A DNA stretch of 64,000 nt from RDXT01 sp033765305 (lineage in GTDB: Bacteria > Bacteroidota > Bacteroidia > J057), in the NCBI GenBank assembly GCA_033765305.1, contig JANRID010000016.1, forward strand, positions 62,001 through 126,000, given 5' to 3'. Below the pieces are notes generated by a model that was not told where the DNA came from, did not search any database, and saw nothing but the letters and a program-made list of their open reading frames with translations. Below are positions 1 to 7,679 of the stretch, piece by piece; within the stretch, counting starts at the first letter, position 1; every line of letters starts with the position of its first letter. Both the position numbers and the translations under genes were made by a program.

Positions 1-1287
1 AGCGACCTCGTGAAGCTGCCTGAAGTGCTGTCCTTCGTCAAACTGCGCGGCGGCGTGGCACAGGTGGGCAATGACACCGACCCCTACCAGCTCCTGCAGG
101 CCTTCGGCGCTGCCGGCAACTTCGGCACCTTCCGGATCCAGTCCGAAGCCAGCCGCCTGGCCAACCCCGATCTGAAGCCTGAAATCTCCACCTCCGTCGA
201 GGCTGGCGCCGACGTGCGCCTCTTCAAAGGCCGCGTAGGGCTGGACTTCACCTTCTACAACATCAACAGCCGCAACCAGATCCTGCTGGATTTCCCGCTC
301 TCCATCACCACGGGCTACAACTCCCGCGTGATCAACGCCGGCAACATCCGCAACTGGGGCTACGAAGCCATGCTGAATGTGGTGCCGGTGCAGCTGAACA
401 ACGGCCTGAAGTGGGACCTGAACTTCAACTTCTCGGCGAACCGCAGCGAGGTGATCGAGCTGACCGACGAAATCCAGAACTACGTGCTGGCCAGCCGCTA
501 TGTGACGGTGGAAGCCCGTGTAGGCCAGCGCATGGGCGAGATGTACGGCATCGGCTACGAGCGGGTGCAGAGCACCAACCCGGCTGCCAAGTACTACGAT
601 CCGACCGGCGAATTTGAAGGCCAGATCGTGCTGGACGGCCGCGGCCGCCCGGTGCGCACCTCGACCCGCATCCCGCTGGGCAACTACAACCCCGACTGGC
701 TTCTGGGCATTCAGAACTCCTTTGAGTTCAAAGGCATCAGCCTCGGCTTCCTCTTCGACATCCGCCAGGGCGGCCGCGTGTACTCGCACACCCAGACGGT
801 GGGCCGCGAAGGAGGCCAGATCATCGAGACTCTCGAAGGCCGCGCAGACGGCTACGACCTGACCAAGGAAGGCAACGGGGTGTACTTCGACGGGGTGTTT
901 GTCTCCACCGGTGCCGGCGGCGAGAACGTCTTCACGCCGAACGATCCCTCCGTCAACCAGACCGCGATCAAGCTCTCTGCCCGCGAATACCACTCCGCCA
1001 TCACCCAGGGCCGCAGCCTCATCGAAGGCATGATGTACGACGCTTCCTTCACCAAGCTGCGTGAAGTCCGCATCGGCTACACCCTGCCCAACTCGATCTT
1101 CGGCAAGACCTCCCTGCGCAACGTGCAGATCTCTGCCGTAGGCCGCAACCTCTTCGTCTGGTCGCAGGTGCCCCACATCGATCCGGAAAACGCTTCCGTG
1201 GCCGGCGGCACCCTCATCCCCGGCGTCGAGTCTGTGTCCATCCCCTCTGCCCGCAGCTTCGGCTTCAACCTCAGCCTGAACCTCTGA
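1..1287 (+). CDS. SusC/RagA-family TonB-dependent outer-membrane transporter, C-terminal part
   Basis: This is the last 428 codons of a SusC/RagA-type TonB-dependent transporter; the frame is open to the left edge, so the signal peptide, carboxypeptidase-like domain, plug and part of the barrel lie outside. What is visible is alternating aromatic-rich beta-strands and polar loops, for example GLDFTFYNINSRNQI near base 240, and the terminal strand SFGFNLSLNL. Members of the family import oligosaccharides or peptides through the outer membrane with energy from TonB, after capture by a SusD lipoprotein. The partner susD-like gene starts 74 bases downstream on the same strand, which supports the call. 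The substrate cannot be read from this part. Confidence 0.93.
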   Translation, partial: SDLVKLPEVLSFVKLRGGVAQVGNDTDPYQLLQAFGAAGNFGTFRIQSEASRLANPDLKPEISTSVEAGADVRLFKGRVGLDFTFYNINSRNQILLDFPLSITTGYNSRVINAGNIRNWGYEAMLNVVPVQLNNGLKWDLNFNFSANRSEVIELTDEIQNYVLASRYVTVEARVGQRMGEMYGIGYERVQSTNPAAKYYDPTGEFEGQIVLDGRGRPVRTSTRIPLGNYNPDWLLGIQNSFEFKGISLGFLFDIRQGGRVYSHTQTVGREGGQIIETLEGRADGYDLTKEGNGVYFDGVFVSTGAGGENVFTPNDPSVNQTAIKLSAREYHSAITQGRSLIEGMMYDASFTKLREVRIGYTLPNSIFGKTSLRNVQISAVGRNLFVWSQVPHIDPENASVAGGTLIPGVESVSIPSARSFGFNLSLNL

Positions 1288-1299
1288 TTCCTGTCTGAT

Positions 1300-1324
1300 C
1301 CGGGCCGGTCTCCGGCCGGCCCGG
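1300..1324 (+). promoter_or_regulatory. GC-rich hairpin between susC and susD
   Basis: A 9-base arm CCGGGCCGG (1300-1308) and its exact complement (1316-1324) enclose a 7-base loop in the 74-base gap between the two genes. No T run follows, so it is more likely an mRNA stabiliser or partial attenuator that sets the susC:susD ratio than a full terminator. That role is inference. Confidence 0.5.
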
Positions 1325-1361
1325 AGGTTTCTTCAGGTTTCAATCCTTATCCCTTACCAAC

Positions 1362-2825
1362 ATGAAGTTTCAATTCCTGAAAATAACCGCCCTCGCCGCT
1401 GTGCTGATTGCCTTCACCGGCTGCGAGGAAGAATTCGAGCGGATCAACACCAATCCGAACGTATTCGTCACCAGCACCCCGGACCTGCTGCTGCCCGGCG
1501 TGATCAACAACGTCTGCGGCGAAGTGCTCGGCACCGGCTGGAGCTACGGCAACATCGTGATCCAGCATACGGCCAAGATCCAGTTCGTGAACGAAGACCG
1601 CTACGCCTGGGGCGAAGTGAACGGCATCTGGAACAGCGTGTACAGCAACATGCGCAATGTGAACAGCCTGCTGAAAATTGCCGAAGACAACAAGCAGAAC
1701 AACTACAAGGCTGTAGGCCTCATCCTGAAGTCCTGGATGTACTCGCTGCTGACCGACACCTACGGCGATGCGCCCTACTCCCAGGCCACCCAGGCCAAGG
1801 AAGGCGTCAACTTCCCGGTATACGATACGCAGGAAGCCATCTACAACGGCATTCTGGCTGATCTGGAAGAAGCAAACGGCCTGCTGGGCACCTCCACCGA
1901 GACCATCGGCGGCGACATCCTCTTCGGCGGCGACCGCACCAAGTGGAAGAAACTGGCCAACTCCCTGCGCCTGCGCGCCCTGATGCGCATCTCCGGCAAG
2001 CGCAACGTAGGCGCTGAAATGCAGGCCATCGTGAGCAACCCCGGCGAGTTCCCCATCTTCGCGAGCAATGCCGACAACGCTGCCCTGAAGTATCTGGCCG
2101 CTGCGCCCAACCAGTTCCCGCTCCACACCACCCGGGTGGGCTCCTTCGACGAGTTTCGCCTCAGCAAGACCCTGGGCGATACCCTGGCTGCCTACAGCGA
2201 TCCCCGCCTGACGGTCTTCGCCCGCCCCACGGCCGCCAATGCTTCCGTATATGCCGGCATCCCCAACGGCCTCAACGACGTGGACGCCCTGACCTACAAC
2301 GGCGGTGCCCAGAACGTATCCCGTGTGGGTCCGCTCTACTTCGAAAACGCCATCACCGACGACGGCCGCGAAATCGCCCGCGGGGTGATCATGACCTACC
2401 CCGAACTGCAGTTCATCCTGGCTGAAGCCGCTGAAAAAGGCCTCATCGCCGGCAGCGCGAAGAGCTACTACGAAGAGGGCGTCAAGGCTTCCTTCGCCTA
2501 CTTCAAGCAGACCATGCCGGCCGACTACCTGTCCCAGCCCCGCGTGTCGTACGATGCCGCTGCCAGCCAGCAGCAGCGCCTCTCCCGCATCGCCGTCCAG
2601 AAGTGGATTTCCCTCTTCTTCCACGGCATGGAAGCCTGGTTCGACTGGCGCCGCACGGGCCTGCCCGCCCTGCTGCCGGGCCGCGACAACCTGAACAACA
2701 ACCTGATCCCGGTGCGGTTCATCTACCCTGTGATCGAGCAGGCGCTCAACGGCGACAACCGCGCAGCTGCGGTGACCCGCCAGGGCGAGGATGTGATCAA
2801 CACCAAGGTATGGTGGGATCAATGA
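1362..2825 (+). CDS. SusD/RagB-family nutrient-binding outer-membrane lipoprotein
   Basis: A 487-residue surface lipoprotein that captures the substrate for the SusC transporter encoded just upstream. The N terminus is a lipoprotein signal with lipobox FTGC (cysteine at residue 21), followed by the acidic stretch EEEFERINTNPN typical of the SusD-like group that binds the membrane via lipid. The helical TPR-like core includes SWMYSLLTDTYGDAPYSQA and, near the C terminus, the family pattern FHGMEAWFDWRRTGLPAL. Length fits the family. The gene is co-directional with susC and separated from it only by a hairpin, so the two are almost certainly one operon. No sugar hydrolase follows directly; the downstream DNA is a broken locus. 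Confidence 0.94.
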   Translation: MKFQFLKITALAAVLIAFTGCEEEFERINTNPNVFVTSTPDLLLPGVINNVCGEVLGTGWSYGNIVIQHTAKIQFVNEDRYAWGEVNGIWNSVYSNMRNVNSLLKIAEDNKQNNYKAVGLILKSWMYSLLTDTYGDAPYSQATQAKEGVNFPVYDTQEAIYNGILADLEEANGLLGTSTETIGGDILFGGDRTKWKKLANSLRLRALMRISGKRNVGAEMQAIVSNPGEFPIFASNADNAALKYLAAAPNQFPLHTTRVGSFDEFRLSKTLGDTLAAYSDPRLTVFARPTAANASVYAGIPNGLNDVDALTYNGGAQNVSRVGPLYFENAITDDGREIARGVIMTYPELQFILAEAAEKGLIAGSAKSYYEEGVKASFAYFKQTMPADYLSQPRVSYDAAASQQQRLSRIAVQKWISLFFHGMEAWFDWRRTGLPALLPGRDNLNNNLIPVRFIYPVIEQALNGDNRAAAVTRQGEDVINTKVWWDQ

Positions 2826-2834
2826 GATGCCCCT

Positions 2835-2888
2835 GACTGGTTTACCAGGCTTTTTTTCACTACGGCCGGCTGTCCCTGGGGCAGCCGG
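2835..2888 (+). terminator. Terminator region after susD
   Basis: Ten bases past the susD stop there is a small stem (CTGG TTTA CCAG, 2837-2848) followed by seven T's (2851-2857), and then a second stem CCGGCTG/CAGCCGG (2866-2872 with 2882-2888). Together they are a plausible rho-independent end of the susCD transcript. Confidence 0.55.
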
Positions 2889-2977
2889 TCGCTTTATATA
2901 TGGGGCTGAGGCACGCAGGAATGGCGTATCTTCCTGCCTCAGACCGCTATCTGCTGCGGCCCCTAACCCCGGCCCGC

Positions 2978-3106
2978 ATGGAACCTGCTTTCAGCCGCTG
3001 CCTCTGGCAGAACTTCGGCGCCGCCATCGATATGCTGGGCAACGCCATCCGCTGCTGCCCGGATGACCTCTGGCGCCGGGAGCCGAAGTTTTTCTGCCTG
3101 GCCTAG
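2978..3106 (+). pseudogene. DinB-family protein, 5' fragment only
   Basis: An open frame from ATG 2978 to TAG 3104-3106 encodes only 42 residues. It contains FSRCLWQNFGAAIDMLGNAI followed by RCCPDDLW, which closely resembles the N-terminal helix of DinB/DUF664 proteins (usually about 150-170 residues, four-helix metal-binding bundle). The reading stops exactly where the 3' end of the rloB remnant on the opposite strand begins, and no continuation of DinB is visible on the far side of rloA. The simplest reading is a deletion that removed the 3' ends of both convergent genes. Family assignment rests on recognition of a short segment. Confidence 0.6.
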
Positions 3107-3510
3107 ATCACAGCATGGCTGGTGGCATATGCACGGGCAGCGCGGATCATATGAAGCAGATACCAGGCTTCGAACGAAATAGCCGAAAAACCGATATGTA
3201 TCTGTTCCCGGATTGCCTCTTCATAGGCGGTTCTGCGGTTCGGGTGATGGTCATGGTCGAAGATGAGCCAAATCTGTTCGAATGGGTTGCCCTCCTAAAT
3301 AGCTTGGCTGCGGCGCTGCAAAGCCTCCCGGACCATGAGCTGCGGGGCGGAGTTCCGGGCCGTAACTACCTCAGGCATCACTGCCGACAATCGGGTTTTG
3401 TATTCAGGATCTTCTTTGAGGGCCTGGAAATAATTCCGCTCCGTTTCGCCTTCGCATAGGATCAGCATCCGGAGGCGTGTCTGCCTTTGCAGCCCTTTAG
3501 CGCGCTTCAT
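3103..3510 (-). pseudogene. rloB: RloB-like protein, nonsense-mutated and 3'-truncated
   Basis: Starting at ATG 3510 (overlapping the rloA end by 14 bases) the frame reads MKRAKGLQRQTRLRMLILCEGETERNYF, the N-terminal Toprim-like LxxxEGxTE motif of RloB proteins. It meets an in-frame TAG at 3295-3297 after 71 codons, yet the same frame continues with WLIFDHDHHPNRRTAYEEAI and IGFSAISFEAWYLLH, both diagnostic RloB segments, before a second TAG at 3103-3105. RloB is normally about 200 residues, so besides the internal stop the C-terminal third is missing. Identity of the family is well supported by motif order; loss of function is inferred. RloB normally partners the ATPase RloA encoded just upstream. 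Confidence 0.75.
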
Positions 3511-4741
3511 GAGGATAGCTAAGTTCGAAGTTGATCTGTTCGATGCCCGGAATAGCACCAAGCCGTCCGGACAGATACCATTTTTCCAAGGGGGCTGAAG
3601 TCCGGATGCCGCTGATATCTGACAGGGCAAACAAGGAGGATGCCCCCTGGAGGTCTTTTTCAGTCATCCAGATCTGATCCCGCCTAAATCCTTCTTCGGA
3701 CAGCAGGTGGCTGTCATGGGTAGCGAGGATCAGCTGCGCCTGTCGGGTATTGATGCGCGGGGAATGAAACAGCCGAATGAGATAGGCACTGATGAGCGGA
3801 TGCAGGCTGCGTTCAAATTCATCGACCAGAATTGTCCGGCCTTGCATGAGTGCCCGCAGCATCAGGGCCCCCAGCACAAACAGCTTCTGCGTCCCGGCCG
3901 ATTCCTCGCCCAAGGGGTGACCGGCAGTTCCTGCCAGTGTGCCATCCGGATGATACAAGGGATGGTACATCACGACTTCATGCTCCTGGCGCAGGGGCTG
4001 CTGCGTAATGCTGAAGTCCGTAATCCCGGTGTCGAAGCTGCGAAGCAGACGTTTGAAAGTATCTGCGAAAGGATCTTGTGCGGTACTTTTTGCAAGCTCT
4101 GCGGTGATTTTGCTAAGATAGGCCTGATCCATATAGCTGTCCAGAAACGAAACTGGCATCAGGCCCACGGAGAAAAAACGGTACACCGGCAGGAGCTGCT
4201 GGAAATTATTTCGGGCGGCTTTGGACAGGTAGGACTGATTGGGGGCGGTGAGGCTTGCAATAGCCGATTTTTGGCCTTTAAGGTAGTCGCCGAATTCATA
4301 CGAGCTGCCGTGCCGCTCGAACAGCCGGGCCTCCCGCCCCTGCGGATAAAAAAATAATGCTTCATACTCTACGGTTTCCGGGCTCACACGAAGCAGATAG
4401 CGGTACCTGGTCTGGGCCGCCAGGAAATAGACCTCGAAGCTGCTGGCCTGAGCGCGAAGATCTGTCTGGAATTTAAATGGCTCAGCAGCCGGAATCAGCT
4501 GGTCGGGGCCAAGGTCGGAATGCACGGCGAGCCAGTTCCGCAAGCCCTGAAATGCGCGCAGCAGATTGCTCTTGCCGGAAGCATTGGCACCATAGATGAT
4601 CGCCGACGGCAGGATCTGCATCGATTCCGGTCCTTGGAGCAGCCCGGATGCTGGGTGAGCCGGATCGTCCCCTGCCAGCAGCGATAGTGTCTGACGGTCC
4701 CGGAAAGAGCGGTAATTTTCGATGCTAAACTCTAGCAACAT
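3497..4741 (-). CDS. rloA: RloA-like AAA/ABC-type ATPase
   Basis: A 414-residue ATPase of the AAA15/OLD-like ABC class. Visible motifs in order: N-terminal FSIENYRSFRDRQTLSLLA, Walker A GANASGKSN near residue 50, ABC signature-like GEESAGTQKLF near residue 280, Walker B TILVDEFERSLHP, and the switch histidine in ILATHDSHLLS. This layout and the following RloB-like gene identify the RloA/RloB pair, first named as genes linked to restriction loci in Campylobacter; such ATPase-nuclease-like pairs are suspected defence systems. The ATPase frame is intact while its partner is broken, so the module is probably dead. G+C content is visibly lower than in neighbouring genes, consistent with acquisition. 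Confidence 0.85.
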   Translation of the reverse strand: MLLEFSIENYRSFRDRQTLSLLAGDDPAHPASGLLQGPESMQILPSAIIYGANASGKSNLLRAFQGLRNWLAVHSDLGPDQLIPAAEPFKFQTDLRAQASSFEVYFLAAQTRYRYLLRVSPETVEYEALFFYPQGREARLFERHGSSYEFGDYLKGQKSAIASLTAPNQSYLSKAARNNFQQLLPVYRFFSVGLMPVSFLDSYMDQAYLSKITAELAKSTAQDPFADTFKRLLRSFDTGITDFSITQQPLRQEHEVVMYHPLYHPDGTLAGTAGHPLGEESAGTQKLFVLGALMLRALMQGRTILVDEFERSLHPLISAYLIRLFHSPRINTRQAQLILATHDSHLLSEEGFRRDQIWMTEKDLQGASSLFALSDISGIRTSAPLEKWYLSGRLGAIPGIEQINFELSYPHEAR

Positions 4742-4816
4742 GCAGGTTTAGGATTTTATTTGGGTGATAGTATGCAATTTTTGTATATAAACAGGAATAA
4801 ATTCAGGATTTATATT

Positions 4817-4825
4817 CCCCCCCCC
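4817..4825 (+). repeat. C9 homopolymer abutting a start codon
   Basis: Nine consecutive C's lie directly before ATG 4826 in an otherwise A+T-rich leader (4742-4816). Such tracts are prone to slippage, but here it sits outside the chosen frame, so length changes would alter leader spacing rather than the protein. Confidence 0.6.
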
Positions 4826-5218
4826 ATGCTCCACGCCTTCCGCCTGCGCCCCGGCCAGGACCTCAAACAATCCCTCCAGGCCCTCGTCCGCGAACGGGGC
4901 TGGAAAGCTGCCTATCTGGCCGCTTGCGCCGGCAGCCTGCGCCGGGCCTGCCTGCGCTTCGCCGACCAGTCCGAAGCCTGGGTCTGCGAAGACCGCTTCG
5001 AGATCGTCTCCCTCAGCGGCACCCTCTGCCCCGATGGCCTGCACCTGCACATCGCCCTCGCGGGCCGCGACGGCTCCGTCACCGGCGGCCACCTGCTGGA
5101 TGGCTGCCTGATTTACACAACGGCTGAAGTGGTGATCGGCGAGCTGCCGGGCTATGCCTTTCGCCGCCTGCACGACCCGGACACCGGCTATGCCGAGCTG
5201 GCCGTGGAGGAGCTGTAG
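4826..5218 (+). CDS. PPC/DUF296-domain protein
   Basis: A 130-residue single-domain protein of the plant-and-prokaryote-conserved (PPC, DUF296) family. The start at 4826 gives MLHAFRLRPGQDLKQSLQAL, a standard N terminus; an upstream in-frame ATG at 4760 would add 22 residues encoded by A+T-rich leader and is rejected. Family features visible are the RLRPGQDL opening, VSLSGTLCPDGLHLHIALAG in the centre with the G-x-LHLH-x-x-L pattern, and GGHLLDGCLIYTTAEVVI near the end. Bacterial members form trimers; their molecular role is not settled, some bind DNA. It is divergent from rloA and convergent with the acyltransferase. Confidence 0.85.
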   Translation: MLHAFRLRPGQDLKQSLQALVRERGWKAAYLAACAGSLRRACLRFADQSEAWVCEDRFEIVSLSGTLCPDGLHLHIALAGRDGSVTGGHLLDGCLIYTTAEVVIGELPGYAFRRLHDPDTGYAELAVEEL

Positions 5219-5251
5219 CCGCCGGCCCCTGACATACTGCCGATGGCGGAT

Positions 5252-5299
5252 ATCCGGCACAGGCCAGGCGCCTTCGCAGACGCCCGGCCTGTGCCGGAT
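5252..5299. terminator. Strong bidirectional hairpin between convergent genes
   Basis: Two perfectly complementary 14-base arms (5252-5265 and 5286-5299, ATCCGGCACAGGCC and its complement) enclose a 20-base loop that itself contains a GGCG/CGCC stem. It lies between the ends of the PPC gene (+) and the acyltransferase (-), so a two-way terminator is likely although neither side has a T run. Confidence 0.6.
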
Positions 5300-5320
5300 C
5301 CTGCAGGGGATACCCTGCCC

Positions 5321-6559
5321 TCAGGAAACGGGAAGTGCAGCTGCCGGGCTGTCCGCAGGGCGCGGATTGAGCCAGTTCCGGGCCGGCACCTCTACATAGC
5401 GGTACATCAGGCTGGAAATCAGCAGCGTCAGGGCGATGAAACCCAGGCAGATCAGCCACGCGGCAGACATCGGGGGCACCGGCGGCGGGCCTGCGGGCGC
5501 TGTCGAGGAGGCTGGGGTCTGGGCAGCTCCATACAGGATGATCTTTTCAATGGTGTACATCAGCGGCTGATGCACGAGATAGATCGAAAAAGACCAGTCG
5601 CCCAGCCGCTGCATGGCTGCCGTGCCGAAGAGCTGGTTCATGCGCGGGCTGCCGTAGGCGGCGGAGAGCAGGATGAGCGGGAAAAACACCACCGAGACCA
5701 GATCCGGCGTATTCAGGTGCAGGGTCAGCATCAGCCCCAGCGCTGCGGCAGCGATCATATACCCGTTGCCGAACCAGCGGCGCGCCCAGCCATCCTGATA
5801 CGCCTGATACACGGTCATCCCCAGCACAAATCCGCACAGGCAGCGAACAAACCCGAACTGAAAGGCGACGTTGATTGAAGCATCGAACATCGGCGGGCCT
5901 TCCCCGCCGGAAACCGCCATAAAGAAGGCCTGCAGCGCCGGCGACAGCCGGACATTGGGCGTCAGCCACAGCATGATGGCCACATAGCCTGCCAGGCACA
6001 GCAGCACCACCGCGGCGCGGCCCCAGGCCCGCAGCCGCGTGAAGGGGATCACCAGAAAGGGAAACAGCATGTACATCCACCACTCGGTGCTGATGGACCA
6101 GGAGGCATGCACCCACGAAAACCAGCCGTGGAGGTTCATGCTTTGCAGCAGCAGGAGGCTGGTCAGGAAAGAAAATGCGTTGTTTTCGCCCTCCAGCACC
6201 ACGCTGCGGGGAATCCCGGCGGCGGCGGCAATGCCAAACATCGCTGCGGTGTAGAGCAGCATCGCCAGATGCAGCGGGTACACCCGCGCAAAGCGTGCGC
6301 GGGTAAACTGCAGGAAGGCCTTGCCGGTAACAGCGGACGAGAAGTGTTTACCATACACATGCAGCATGATGAACCCGCTCAGGATGAAGAAAAAATCCAC
6401 CATGAGGTACATCTGGCTGATGAGCTGCGAGTCGGACGCGTGCAGCAGGGCGCCCCGCCCGCCGCTCAGGCTCAGATCCACGTGGAAGATCACAGTCAGC
6501 AAGGCTGCGATGCCCCGCAGCGGGGTGAGGTTGGCGAGGTAGGGACGGGAGGCGGTCAT
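5321..6559 (-). CDS. Acyltransferase 3 family membrane protein (OafA/YrhL-like)
   Basis: A 412-residue polytopic inner-membrane protein of the acyltransferase 3 family, which transfers acyl groups to exported carbohydrates such as O-antigen or exopolysaccharide. The start at 6559 (MTASRPYLANLTPLRGIAAL) gives the usual N-terminal signature in which the first helix carries LRGIAALLTVIFH with the catalytic histidine. About ten hydrophobic helices follow, with the family pattern FFILSGFIMLHVYG near residue 75 and SFSIYLVHQPL near residue 330. A longer start at 6607 is possible. Its first codons are partly duplicated about 1 kb upstream (7532-7583). No sugar-biosynthesis neighbours are present, so the acceptor is unknown. 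Confidence 0.88.
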   Translation of the reverse strand: MTASRPYLANLTPLRGIAALLTVIFHVDLSLSGGRGALLHASDSQLISQMYLMVDFFFILSGFIMLHVYGKHFSSAVTGKAFLQFTRARFARVYPLHLAMLLYTAAMFGIAAAAGIPRSVVLEGENNAFSFLTSLLLLQSMNLHGWFSWVHASWSISTEWWMYMLFPFLVIPFTRLRAWGRAAVVLLCLAGYVAIMLWLTPNVRLSPALQAFFMAVSGGEGPPMFDASINVAFQFGFVRCLCGFVLGMTVYQAYQDGWARRWFGNGYMIAAAALGLMLTLHLNTPDLVSVVFFPLILLSAAYGSPRMNQLFGTAAMQRLGDWSFSIYLVHQPLMYTIEKIILYGAAQTPASSTAPAGPPPVPPMSAAWLICLGFIALTLLISSLMYRYVEVPARNWLNPRPADSPAAALPVS

Positions 6560-6630
6560 ATGGCAATGGGTGTATTGGAGGGATATGTGCGGCCGGCCGG
6601 AGGGCAAGCGCTGATTCGGCTGTGCGGCTG

Positions 6631-7476
6631 TTATTTAGAAGCGTCGCTCCAGCCGCCTTGTAGAAATTCCAGGCTCCTGGCGATAAAATCGAGTTCCTTT
6701 GCGCCGCCGACATGCGGCAAGTGCCAGCCGTTCGGGACAATCCACAGGTGGGCATTCGGGATATGCTGGTACATTTCCCAGGCTTGCGAAACAGGCACAA
6801 AATCATTGTCGCCATGAATGATGAGCGACCTGGCTGTGATGGTCTCAAGCTGGTCCGGCGTAATAGCGGGATCGCCGTATAACTCCACGAAATGATAGAA
6901 CTGGCGGGCGATCAGCCGCCCTTTGAGGGGGCCATGCCTTTTTTCGAATTCCAGGCGTTCGTACTGAATTTCAGGCCTGGCGTTTATCCTGATAGCCTCA
7001 CGGGTCTGTGTGCTGTAGTAGAGTTGCGCGCTCATGGGAACAATCGCTTCGAAGCGGTCAGGCGCTTGTGTGGCGGCGTAGAGGATGATGATGCCTCCCG
7101 AACTGTGCCCGATCGCCTTGACTCGCTGCAGACCGAGTTTGTCTATAAACGCAAGCAAATCTTGGGCAGCTGTGGCATGACGAAAGACCTTGCTTGTATC
7201 AGGACTGGTTGATCTGCCATGCCCGCGCATGTCCCAGGCAATGACACGGTAATGTTTGGAAAACGCTGAAATATAGGGCTTCCAGTGTGCTGCGGTTTCG
7301 CCGAAGCCATGGAGCAGGATCAGGGGCTCTCCCTGCCCGTATTCTTCGTAGTAGATGCTTGCTCCATTGACAGCAACAAATTTTCCGTTTGCTGCGGCTG
7401 GCTCCTGTGCCCTGGCAATGCTGTAAGACAGCAGCAGTACACACATCAAATAGGCACACAATTGGCTTGGTTTCAT
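6631..7476 (-). CDS. Exported alpha/beta hydrolase
   Basis: A 281-residue alpha/beta-hydrolase-fold protein with a cleavable signal peptide (MKPSQLCAYLMCVLLLSYSI, then ARAQ). The oxyanion segment LLHGFGETAAHW is near residue 55, the nucleophile elbow GHSSGG gives Ser125, the acid is in HGDNDFVPV and the catalytic histidine in NGWHLPHVGG near the C terminus. All triad parts are present, so it should be an active esterase or related hydrolase in the periplasm; the substrate cannot be predicted. It is 71 bases upstream of the acyltransferase in the same direction. Its G+C content is lower than that of the flanking genes, like the two small genes that follow upstream. Confidence 0.88.
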   Translation of the reverse strand: MKPSQLCAYLMCVLLLSYSIARAQEPAAANGKFVAVNGASIYYEEYGQGEPLILLHGFGETAAHWKPYISAFSKHYRVIAWDMRGHGRSTSPDTSKVFRHATAAQDLLAFIDKLGLQRVKAIGHSSGGIIILYAATQAPDRFEAIVPMSAQLYYSTQTREAIRINARPEIQYERLEFEKRHGPLKGRLIARQFYHFVELYGDPAITPDQLETITARSLIIHGDNDFVPVSQAWEMYQHIPNAHLWIVPNGWHLPHVGGAKELDFIARSLEFLQGGWSDASK

Positions 7477-7531
7477 GCAGGTATTCGTATGCGGGTGCGT
7501 AGTGGAGGGGGGCCGGTTACACAGGTTGGAA

Positions 7532-7583
7532 GGGCTGCGATGCCCCGCAGGGGGTGAGGTTGGCGAGGCAGGGGCGGGAGGTG
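7532..7583. repeat. Degraded duplicate of the acyltransferase 5' end
   Basis: About 50 bases here match 6502-6553, the first codons of the acyltransferase (LANLTPLRGIAA on the minus strand), with one missing base and a few substitutions. The copy sits upstream of the hydrolase gene and is out of frame, so it is a relic of a duplication or of a second acyltransferase gene that has been deleted. Confidence 0.7.
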
Positions 7584-7596
7584 AAGGCCTTCAGAC

Positions 7597-7630
7597 ACAA
7601 AGTCAGGTATATTTTGCAGCAAAACTTTGT
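7597..7630. repeat. Nested inverted repeat upstream of the hydrolase gene
   Basis: ACAAAGT (7597-7603) pairs with ACTTTGT (7624-7630), and inside lies the near-perfect palindrome TTTTGCaGCAAAA (7612-7624). It is in the 203-base gap between the orphan secreted gene and the hydrolase and could be an operator or the terminator of the upstream gene. Confidence 0.35.
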
Positions 7631-7679
7631 CAGCAGCGAGCAATTGGGTCTGCTGAGGCAGGTTCTGAGCCTGATGGTC

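Noticed and set aside
1347..2822. 491-codon open frame on the minus strand over susD
   Set aside because: Exactly antisense to a clear SusD gene; long antisense frames are expected from G+C-rich codon bias and the translation shows no domain.
3115..3459. 114-codon plus-strand frame
   Set aside because: Antisense to the RloB remnant whose conserved motifs lie on the minus strand.
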